Shown here: in pieces, positions 1-6,009 of the stretch
How the letters are laid out: the number at the start of each line of letters is the position of its first letter
Numbering within the stretch: the first letter of the stretch is position 1
From: Tissierellia bacterium
Lineage (GTDB): Bacteria; Bacillota_A; Clostridia; Tissierellales; Peptoniphilaceae
Assembly: GCA_012728775.1 (NCBI GenBank)
Contig: JAAYEN010000277.1
Span: 1 to 14,571, forward strand
DNA: 14,571 nucleotides
Direction of reading: 5' to 3'
Notes under the pieces: model-generated
What the model saw: the letters and a program-made list of their open reading frames with translations, nothing else
Databases searched by the model: none
What the model was told of the DNA's origin: nothing
Position numbers and translations under genes: made by a program

Positions 1-1406
1 TTGTTGTAAACTTCTTCGTAAATGCTTTTATCTTTTATTTCTGGAATAGCCTTTTTTAAATATTGCATGCTCTCCTCTTTGGAAAATCTGTGGAGTTCAA
101 TTCTCTTGATTTTATCATAATATGAAAGAGTTGAAAGAAAATCCTCAATTTCAAAATTTCCTCCACTTCTCCCACTAAAGAAATACAATATATTTTTGTT
201 AATTAATACAGACTTTGTAAGTAATTTTAAGGAGCTTAAATCCATCCAATGAATATCATCTAAGTGAATTATTATTGGAGTTATTTCTCCTAGTTTCTCC
301 AGTAATTTTATAAAAGAATCTTCTACTTCTGATTTTAAAAATCCATCGTCATCATCAAATCTCTGGAGTTTTTGAATTTCTTGAATTTTATTTGCTAAAT
401 CCTCAATTTTTCCACTATATTCTTTATAATCCTTATTTTTTTCCATCTCTTGAATTAAAACTTCTATAATGCGATAAGTTCTAGGTGATTCCAATTGAAA
501 ACATCTAAAGGAAAAAATTTTGAAATCTTCTTTTAAATCAAAAAACACTCGATTAAATAGCGTGGATTTACCAACGCCAATTTCACCTTCTACAAAAATG
601 GTATTTACACTATCTCCATCTAAAAATTTATTAGTTGTGTTTATAATTGTAGAAATTTCTTTTTCTCTCCCAAAGTATATGACTTCCTTTTCCAATAGTT
701 CGTCCTTGGGATTGAATTTTTCTATGGTTTCTAGATAGAGTTTTTTTGTTTCTTCATCAGGATCTACATTAAGTTCTTTTCTTAATAACTCACTTAACTC
801 TCCGTAAATCTCAATAACTTTATTATTTCTTCCGATTTTTAAATAATAGTCCATTAAAAGACGATAATTTTTTTCATCTAAATTGTCCAAGGATATAAGA
901 CGATTTATTCCACCTTCTAAATTGTCATAAAGTCCATTATACAAATTGTCTTTAATTTTTTCATATAAGCTTGAATAATAAATTTGGTGGTAGTTTATCC
1001 TGGAATTATAAATCCATTGATCAAACTCATCTAAATCTTTAATATAAAAACTTTTTAAAAACTCTCCGTCGTAAAGGTCTAATTTTTCCCTTGTGTCCTT
1101 TTGGAAGTCATCTACGTCTATGTAAATATCCAGTTCTTCATTTAACTGAAGAATTGTATTATTGGGGCTCAAGACAATATCTGGGTGAAGAATCTTTTTG
1201 GTATGGTATAATACATTTCTTAAATTCTTTTTTCCAATTTTTTCACTGTCCATAGGCCATAAAAGTCCAGAAATTTCATTTCTAGATACGGTTTTTTCTA
1301 CTGCCATATAATAAAGAAATGCATTTATTTTAGAATAGGGAAATTGAACTTTCTTTTTATTTTTAATTATTTCAGGTACGCCTAGTAATTTGCATGTGAT
1401 TTTCAA
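1..1406 (-). CDS. SARP/BTAD-type transcriptional regulator with AAA ATPase domain (3' part outside window)
   Basis: About 468 N-terminal residues are present; the gene runs off the left edge. The start is a TTG codon (1404-1406), chosen because AGGAGA lies 10 bases upstream and the reading frame opens directly into a winged-helix domain. Residues 1-90 look like an OmpR-like DNA-binding winged helix (KITCKLLG..., NEISGLLWP, KNLRNVLYHTKKIL). Residues about 95-250 resemble the bacterial transcriptional activator domain (LYDGEFLKSFYI, YRLLMDYYLKIGRNNKVIEIY). An AAA/STAND ATPase module follows, with Walker A GEIGVGKST near residue 275 and Walker B IIIHLDDIHWMD near 380. Known family: SARP/AfsR-like and large ATP-dependent activators. 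Its divergence from the permease-hutH operon suggests it controls that operon, which is inference. What the missing C-terminus holds (for example TPR repeats) cannot be seen. Confidence 0.85.
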   Translation of the reverse strand, partial: MKITCKLLGVPEIIKNKKKVQFPYSKINAFLYYMAVEKTVSRNEISGLLWPMDSEKIGKKNLRNVLYHTKKILHPDIVLSPNNTILQLNEELDIYIDVDDFQKDTREKLDLYDGEFLKSFYIKDLDEFDQWIYNSRINYHQIYYSSLYEKIKDNLYNGLYDNLEGGINRLISLDNLDEKNYRLLMDYYLKIGRNNKVIEIYGELSELLRKELNVDPDEETKKLYLETIEKFNPKDELLEKEVIYFGREKEISTIINTTNKFLDGDSVNTIFVEGEIGVGKSTLFNRVFFDLKEDFKIFSFRCFQLESPRTYRIIEVLIQEMEKNKDYKEYSGKIEDLANKIQEIQKLQRFDDDDGFLKSEVEDSFIKLLEKLGEITPIIIHLDDIHWMDLSSLKLLTKSVLINKNILYFFSGRSGGNFEIEDFLSTLSYYDKIKRIELHRFSKEESMQYLKKAIPEIKDKSIYEEVYN

Positions 1407-1445
1407 AATTCGACATCTCCTATCTTTAATTATAATATATGTATA

Positions 1446-1475
1446 ATTCTACCATATAGTAGATATATATGTCCT
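1446..1475 (-). promoter_or_regulatory. Weak candidate promoter for the SARP-type regulator
   Basis: Reading leftward, AGGACA (1470-1475) and TAGAAT (1446-1451) are separated by 18 bases, about 40 bases before the TTG start. A small inverted repeat, CATATA (1453-1458) and TATATG (1466-1471), lies between the elements and could be an operator. The region is very AT-rich, so chance matches are likely. Confidence 0.3.
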
Positions 1476-1490
1476 GAATTAAGATTAAAT

Positions 1491-1550
1491 AAAATATTTT
1501 TTTATTATTTTTTCTTAGTTTTTTTGACAAAATATTTTTTTATTATTTTT
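1491..1550. repeat. 22-bp perfect direct repeat in the divergent intergenic region
   Basis: The 22 bases at 1491-1512 (AAAATA, seven T, then ATTATTTTT) recur exactly at 1529-1550, a 38-bp period. The copies sit between the regulator and the permease gene, upstream of the permease promoter. Direct repeats are the usual operator form for SARP-family proteins, so this is a candidate binding site. The repeat is almost pure A/T and may be simple low-complexity sequence. In the rest of 1407-1771 I see only AT-rich spacer apart from the promoter and cre-like site listed separately. Confidence 0.5.
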
Positions 1551-1623
1551 GTATAGACGATTTTTTGACGCTAAAATAACTATTTATCAGTGTAACAATA
1601 AAAAGTAATTTAAAATTATCAAA

Positions 1624-1638
1624 TTATAAACGTTTTCT
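1624..1638 (+). promoter_or_regulatory. cre-like site (CcpA operator candidate) upstream of the permease-hutH promoter
   Basis: TTATAAACGTTTTCT fits the Gram-positive catabolite responsive element WTGWAARCGYTWWCW at 14 of 15 positions, with G to A at position 3 as the only departure. It centres about 65 bases upstream of the -35 hexamer. Carbon control of histidine use through cre sites is known in Bacillus subtilis. Whether this organism has CcpA is not visible here. Confidence 0.4.
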
Positions 1639-1692
1639 ATGTTCCTTTTTTTAAAATTTTATTTTATAAATTTTCATATATTAAACATATAC

Positions 1693-1720
1693 TTGACGTA
1701 GGTCTGTTATTATATATATA
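1693..1720 (+). promoter_or_regulatory. Promoter of the permease-hutH operon
   Basis: TTGACG (1693-1698) and TATATA (1715-1720) are 16 bases apart, about 50 bases before the permease ATG. The implied leader is roughly 45 bases and contains AAGGAGGG (1759-1766) as ribosome binding site. The leader is too short for a T-box or other sizeable riboswitch. Confidence 0.6.
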
Positions 1721-1771
1721 CGATGGTGATTACAAAGTTACGATCGAGACTTAAAATCAAGGAGGGAAATT

Positions 1772-3148
1772 ATGATTTTAACTAACCCAGTAGTAGTATC
1801 AGTAATCGTACTACTAGCATTGTCATTACTAAAGGTGAACGTTTTCTTAGCACTTATTATCGCAGCGATAGTAGGAGGAGGCCTTGCAGGCATGCCTATA
1901 TTCGCAGTTACAGAGTTCTTCTCACCTTTAGCAGCAATTCCTGGAGTGGCTGTAGAGGGCGGAGACATACCTACAGTTATTGACACTCTTGTAGGAGGAA
2001 TGGGCGGAAACGCAGGTACGGCATTATCATATGTTATGTTAGGAGCTTTTGCAGTAGCTTTGGCTCACACAGGATTAGGTACACTTCTTTCTAGAAAGCT
2101 TTCTCAAGCTTTATCAGGTAGAAAACTATTTATGGTATTTTCATTAGCAGGTATAGCTTGCTTTTCACAAAACTTAGTACCTATTCATATTGCATTTATT
2201 CCAATTTTAATTCCACCACTATTAAAGCTTATGAATTCATTGAAACTAGACAGAAGAGCTGTTGCTGTTGCTTTGACCTTTGGTCTAAAAGCTCCATACA
2301 TAGCTATTCCATTAGGATTTGGTGATATATTCAGAGGTATTGTAGTTGGAGCCATTAACGACAATGGCGGTAACGTAACTCCAGGTCAAGCAACATCAGT
2401 TATGTGGATTGGTGCTGCATCTATGTTAGTAGGTTTAATAGTTATGGGAACTTACTGGGGCACAAGAGACAGAGAGTACAAAGATCTTCCAATTCTAGGA
2501 GAAGTAGAAGACGACAAAGAAGTAACCATGACTAAAGAAGCTTGGGGAGCAGTAATATCTGCTGTAGTAGTGGCAATAATGTCAATATTTACCCAATCTC
2601 TTCCACTTGCAGCTTTATTCGGACTAATAACTATGATATTAACTGGTTGTATTAAACTAAACCAATTAAATGATATGATGGATGGCGGAGTTGCTATGAT
2701 GGGCTTTATCGCATTTGTTATGTTAGTAGCATCAGGATATGGTGCAGTTATCCGTGCAACTGGTTCAGTAGACGTGTTAGTAGAACAAGCAGCAGTATAT
2801 ATGCAAGGATCTAAAACTGTGGCTGCATTCGTAATGTTATTAATCGGATTATTGGTTACTATGGGAATTGGTTCAAGTTTCTCAACTATTCCAATTATCG
2901 CAGCAATATATGTACCACTAGCTATGAGACTTAACTTCTCACCTGCATCAATTATACTATTAATAGCTATAGCAGGAGCATTAGGAGACGCTGGATCACC
3001 AGCATCTGACTCAACATTAGGACCTACATCTGGACTTAATGCAGACGGACAACACGATCACATTTGGGACACAACAGTTCCTACATTTATCGCATTTAAC
3101 ATTCCACTAATTATCGGTGGTGTTATTGGAACAATGATATTAGGATAA
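1772..3148 (+). CDS. YuiF-like Na+/H+ antiporter-family permease, probable histidine transporter
   Basis: A 458-residue integral membrane protein with about ten to twelve hydrophobic segments and glycine-rich loops, matching the Na+/H+ antiporter-like permease family that includes B. subtilis YuiF (COG2056 type). Residues about 239-255 form a charged cytoplasmic loop (REYKDLPILGEVEDDKEV). The C-terminal half contains the conserved-looking stretches GMGIGSSFST-like and GALGDAGSPASDSTLGPTSG, typical of the family's ion/substrate site. The ATG follows AAGGAGGG by 5 bases. It is the first gene of an operon with hutH, 50 bases downstream, which supports a role in histidine import; YuiF-type carriers have been predicted to be histidine permeases. 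Exchange for urocanate or coupling to Na+ or H+ is conceivable but not shown by the sequence. Confidence 0.85.
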   Translation: MILTNPVVVSVIVLLALSLLKVNVFLALIIAAIVGGGLAGMPIFAVTEFFSPLAAIPGVAVEGGDIPTVIDTLVGGMGGNAGTALSYVMLGAFAVALAHTGLGTLLSRKLSQALSGRKLFMVFSLAGIACFSQNLVPIHIAFIPILIPPLLKLMNSLKLDRRAVAVALTFGLKAPYIAIPLGFGDIFRGIVVGAINDNGGNVTPGQATSVMWIGAASMLVGLIVMGTYWGTRDREYKDLPILGEVEDDKEVTMTKEAWGAVISAVVVAIMSIFTQSLPLAALFGLITMILTGCIKLNQLNDMMDGGVAMMGFIAFVMLVASGYGAVIRATGSVDVLVEQAAVYMQGSKTVAAFVMLLIGLLVTMGIGSSFSTIPIIAAIYVPLAMRLNFSPASIILLIAIAGALGDAGSPASDSTLGPTSGLNADGQHDHIWDTTVPTFIAFNIPLIIGGVIGTMILG

Positions 3149-3198
3149 TATTTTGTTAAATATAAAGTAAGTAATCACTATCAATCAGGAGGTTGAAA

Positions 3199-4743
3199 AT
3201 GGAAAAAGTAATTATTAATGGTGAAGATCTCACCCTTGAGGAAGTAGTAAAAGTTGCAAGAGGATATGCTGAAGTAGAAATTGACAAGAGTGCTATTGAT
3301 AAAATAAAAGCATCTAGAAAAGTAGTAGATGATATAGTTGAACAAGAAAGAGTTGTATATGGTGTTAACACTGGATTCGGTTCTCTTTCAAAGGTTAGTA
3401 TATCTAAAGAAGATACAGTTCAACTTCAAGAAAACTTAATCAGAACTCACGCAGTAGGCTTTGGAGATCCTCTAGAAGAAGATGAAGTTAGAGCTATTAT
3501 GCTAATTAGAGTAAACTCCCTTATCAAAGGAGTTTCAGCAATCAGAATGGAAACTATTGAAAAACTTTTGGAAATGCTAAATAAAAATTTGATTCCTTAT
3601 ATTCCATCTAAAGGTTCCTTAGGAGCATCAGGTGACTTAGCACCCCTAAGCCATATGGTACTTCCATTACTAGGACTTGGCTACGCATTCTTCGATGGAG
3701 AAATCTACGAAGGAAAAGAAGCTATGGAACTTGCTGGAATTGAAACTATGGAATTAGCAGCAAAAGAAGGACTTGCTTTGATTAATGGAACTACCATTAT
3801 GACAGGTATAGGAGCACTAGCTCTTAAAGATGCAATAGACTTACTGAAATTAGCAGATATCGCTGGAGCTTTATCTTTAGAAGCACATCGAGGAATTATC
3901 GACGCTTTCTACGAAGAACTTCACACCATTAGACCTCACAGAGGAAATTTAGCTACTGCTAAAAACATTAGAGAACTTACAAAAGATTCAACTTATGTAA
4001 CTCATACAGCAGAAATCAGAGTACAAGATGCATATTCTCTAAGATGTATGCCACAAGTACACGGAGCTAACAAAGACTCCATCGATTTTGTAAAAGGTAG
4101 AGTAGATATAGAAATTAATGCAGCAACAGATAATCCAATTATCTTCTCAGACGGACAAGTAATTTCAGGCGGTAACTTCCACGGAGAGAACATGGCACAA
4201 GCATTTGATTTATTAGGAATTGCAGCTTCTGAAATAGGAAATATTTCTGAAAGAAGATTAGAAAGATTAGTAAATGCACAACTATCTGACTTCCCTTCCT
4301 TCTTGGTTAAAAATCCAGGACTGAATTCAGGATTTATGATATCCCAATATTCAGCAGCAGCACTAGTATCAGAAAATAAAGTACTAGCTCACCCTGCAAG
4401 TGTGGACTCTATAACATCTTGTGAAAACCAAGAAGACTTCGTATCCATGGGAACTATCGCAGCTAGAAAAGCAAAAGAAATTGTTAGAAACTCTAGAAGA
4501 GTAGTTGCAACAGAAATTATGGCAGCTTGCCAAGCATTAGACTTCAGAAAAGAAATGGACCCAGGTCTAAACCTAGGAGTAGGAACTCAAGCAGCTTATG
4601 ATTTAGTAAGAGAAAATATCGACTTCCTAGAATTTGATAAAGATGTAGAATTATACGACGAATTAGAAATGGCTACAGATTTATTAGAAGAAGGAAGCCT
4701 ACTTGAAGCAGTAGAAGCAAAAGTAAAACTTGAATTACAATAA
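3199..4743 (+). CDS. hutH: Histidine ammonia-lyase (HAL)
   Basis: 514 residues, the usual length for bacterial HAL, which deaminates L-histidine to trans-urocanate and ammonia in the cytoplasm. The MIO prosthetic group forms from Ala143-Ser144-Gly145 in GSLGASGDLAPL. Other active-site residues are in the expected places: Tyr54 in YGVNTGFG, His84 in RTHAVG, Asn196 in LINGT, Tyr279 and Arg282 in QDAYSLRCMPQVHG, Phe327 in GGNFHGE and Glu412 in CENQED. The ATG at 3199 is preferred because AGGAGG (3187-3192) ends 6 bases before it; an in-frame TTG at 3193 would touch the ribosome binding site. It follows the permease without an obvious promoter and is closed by strong hairpins. No hutU, hutI, hutG or ftcD follows in this window. 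Confidence 0.96.
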   Translation: MEKVIINGEDLTLEEVVKVARGYAEVEIDKSAIDKIKASRKVVDDIVEQERVVYGVNTGFGSLSKVSISKEDTVQLQENLIRTHAVGFGDPLEEDEVRAIMLIRVNSLIKGVSAIRMETIEKLLEMLNKNLIPYIPSKGSLGASGDLAPLSHMVLPLLGLGYAFFDGEIYEGKEAMELAGIETMELAAKEGLALINGTTIMTGIGALALKDAIDLLKLADIAGALSLEAHRGIIDAFYEELHTIRPHRGNLATAKNIRELTKDSTYVTHTAEIRVQDAYSLRCMPQVHGANKDSIDFVKGRVDIEINAATDNPIIFSDGQVISGGNFHGENMAQAFDLLGIAASEIGNISERRLERLVNAQLSDFPSFLVKNPGLNSGFMISQYSAAALVSENKVLAHPASVDSITSCENQEDFVSMGTIAARKAKEIVRNSRRVVATEIMAACQALDFRKEMDPGLNLGVGTQAAYDLVRENIDFLEFDKDVELYDELEMATDLLEEGSLLEAVEAKVKLELQ

Positions 4744-4748
4744 AAATC

Positions 4749-4782
4749 AAAATCGCCTGGTTAAAAAGCTAGGCGATTTTTT
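4749..4782 (+). terminator. Rho-independent terminator of the permease-hutH operon (first hairpin)
   Basis: The arms 4749-4760 and 4769-4780 pair (AAAATCGCCT with AGGCGATTTT, plus a G-T and a G-C pair) around an 8-base loop, followed by a T-run, starting 5 bases after the hutH stop codon. Read leftward, the same hairpin is followed by TTTTGATTTTTATT, so it could also stop transcription coming from corA. Confidence 0.9.
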
Positions 4783-4818
4783 AGTGAAAAAGAATGATAT
4801 GGAGACCCATACAAATAG

Positions 4819-4852
4819 AAATTGCCTAGTTAAAAAATCTAGGCAATTTTTT
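4819..4852 (+). terminator. Second, similar terminator hairpin between hutH and corA
   Basis: The arms 4819-4829 and 4839-4849 pair perfectly (AAATTGCCTAG with CTAGGCAATTT) around a 9-base loop and are followed by TTTTTTATTTAT on the + strand. It lies 2 bases beyond the end of corA, so its leftward transcript would also fold, but its leftward T-tract is poor. Its sequence is a near copy of the first hairpin. Confidence 0.8.
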
Positions 4853-4854
4853 AT

Positions 4855-5760
4855 TTATAGATAATCATTTTTTCTAAGTACATATACAATTATTAAACTC
4901 AAAACCACAATCAAAGAAAGTAAATACCAAAAAGCATACGGATGATTTCCAATTGGAAGTTTTGTATTCATTCCCCATAAAGCACCGACTATGGAAGGAA
5001 TAGTCAAAACTATAGTTATAGAAGTTAAAACTTTCATTACTGTATTTAAATTATTGCTTATTACATTGGAATATAAATCAGTTAGGTTTTCCAGCATATC
5101 CACAGCTGTATCAATCATAATTTGTGCTTGTTTATTTTCTTTAAGCAAATCATGCATAAGCATAGAGCCCTTCTCTGTATCTACAATATAATTTAACTTA
5201 GATAATTTATGAATAACTAATCCATTTTCATTTATCCCTGTTCTAAAATAAATTAAAGCCCGTTGGATTTCTATCATGGCTTGTAAAAATTCAGTCTTAG
5301 TGGAATTTCGAATTTTATCTTCAAAGTCTTGGATTTGCTCATCAATTTCTTTTATATAAAAATTATATTTTTTAGAAATAGACCAAGCCAGCTCTACGAT
5401 CATGCTGTCCAAATCTTTTTTATCTTTGATATTGTTAAGGGCATATTCCTTTAAATCGTCAAATACCTGAGAATCCTCACTACGTACAGTAATTACCGTA
5501 TTTTCTAGCAAAATAATTGCCACAACTCGAGTAATGTATTCGGTTTCCGAGGATTTAATAGGATAACTAAAAACGAATAAAGGAGGCTTATCCCCTTCTA
5601 ATCCTTCCACTCTAGGCACTTCATAAGGGTCAAAGACATCTTGAATATAGTCCCTAGGAATATTGTAGGACTTAATAATATTTTCTCTTTCCAATTCACT
5701 TGGATTTACCAACTGAATCCACTCCATATCACCATTTCCAATGGCATAACGATATTCCAT
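4855..5760 (-). CDS. corA: CorA-family divalent metal cation (Mg2+/Co2+/Ni2+) channel
   Basis: 301 residues. The long N-terminal cytoplasmic domain (about 1-235) is rich in charged helices, including a probable coiled-coil stalk helix before the membrane. Two C-terminal transmembrane segments lie at about 240-261 and 277-295, separated by the CorA signature Gly263-Met264-Asn265 (in WGMN) and ending in the basic tail RKNDYL. The GMN loop is the ion-selectivity motif of pentameric CorA channels. An in-frame GTG lies four codons upstream but falls on the ribosome binding site GGAGGGG, so the ATG at 5758-5760 is chosen. It is transcribed separately from the feo operon, which ends in a terminator just upstream. 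Substrate preference among Mg2+, Co2+ and other metals cannot be told from sequence. Confidence 0.93.
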   Translation of the reverse strand: MEYRYAIGNGDMEWIQLVNPSELERENIIKSYNIPRDYIQDVFDPYEVPRVEGLEGDKPPLFVFSYPIKSSETEYITRVVAIILLENTVITVRSEDSQVFDDLKEYALNNIKDKKDLDSMIVELAWSISKKYNFYIKEIDEQIQDFEDKIRNSTKTEFLQAMIEIQRALIYFRTGINENGLVIHKLSKLNYIVDTEKGSMLMHDLLKENKQAQIMIDTAVDMLENLTDLYSNVISNNLNTVMKVLTSITIVLTIPSIVGALWGMNTKLPIGNHPYAFWYLLSLIVVLSLIIVYVLRKNDYL

Positions 5761-5788
5761 ATTCCCCTCCACACAATTTATTAGCTAT

Positions 5789-5797
5789 ATTATATCA
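5789..5797 (-). promoter_or_regulatory. Extended -10 promoter of corA
   Basis: Read leftward, TGATATAAT provides an extended -10 (TG, one base, TATAAT at 5789-5794) with no convincing -35 hexamer. The start of transcription would lie near 5782, giving a leader of about 22 bases with GGAGGGG. Confidence 0.55.
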
Positions 5798-5807
5798 AAA
5801 TTTTCAA

Positions 5808-5844
5808 CAAAAAACCCATTCCAAAGTGTTTATCTGAAATGGGT
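5808..5844 (-). terminator. Terminator of the feo operon
   Basis: Read leftward, ACCCATT (5838-5844) pairs with AATGGGT (5814-5820), with one more C-G pair beyond a mismatch and a 13-base loop, then TTTTTTG. It starts 7 bases after the stop of the Cys-rich peptide gene and precedes the corA promoter. Confidence 0.8.
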
Positions 5845-5850
5845 CTATAT

Positions 5851-6000
5851 TTATTCTATTTCACTTACTTTTTCCAAACTGCATTTTCCTGCTGCTGGAC
5901 ATCCAGAGCAACTGCTACATCCGCCCTTTGTGCTTTTTAAACTCTTTATAGCAAAGGTTAATGCAATTCCGATTATTCCAATTATTATTAAATCAATCAT
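5851..6000 (-). CDS. FeoB-associated Cys-rich membrane protein
   Basis: A 49-residue protein: MIDLIIIGIIGIALTFAIKS forms one N-terminal transmembrane segment, followed by a basic linker and the cysteine cluster Cys28-x2-Cys31-x2-Cys34-x5-Cys40 (CSSCSGCPAAGKC), then an acidic tail. This is the architecture of the short FeoB-associated Cys-rich membrane proteins found after feoB in many Firmicutes, thought to play a FeoC-like accessory role in ferrous iron uptake, possibly binding iron or an Fe-S cluster. AGGTGA precedes the ATG by 4 bases. The start lies only 9 bases after the feoB stop and the gene is the last of the operon. Confidence 0.92.
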   Translation of the reverse strand: MIDLIIIGIIGIALTFAIKSLKSTKGGCSSCSGCPAAGKCSLEKVSEIE

Positions 6001-6009
6001 TTTATCACC

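Noticed and set aside
1721..1771. T-box or other riboswitch in front of the permease gene
   Set aside because: The predicted leader is about 45 bases, with no terminator/antiterminator pair or T-box sequence.
3193..3198. TTG start giving a two-residue longer HutH
   Set aside because: It directly follows AGGAGG with no spacing; the ATG at 3199 has the proper 6-base distance.
5761..5772. GTG start giving a four-residue longer CorA
   Set aside because: The GTG and the following codons form the ribosome binding site GGAGGGG of the downstream ATG.
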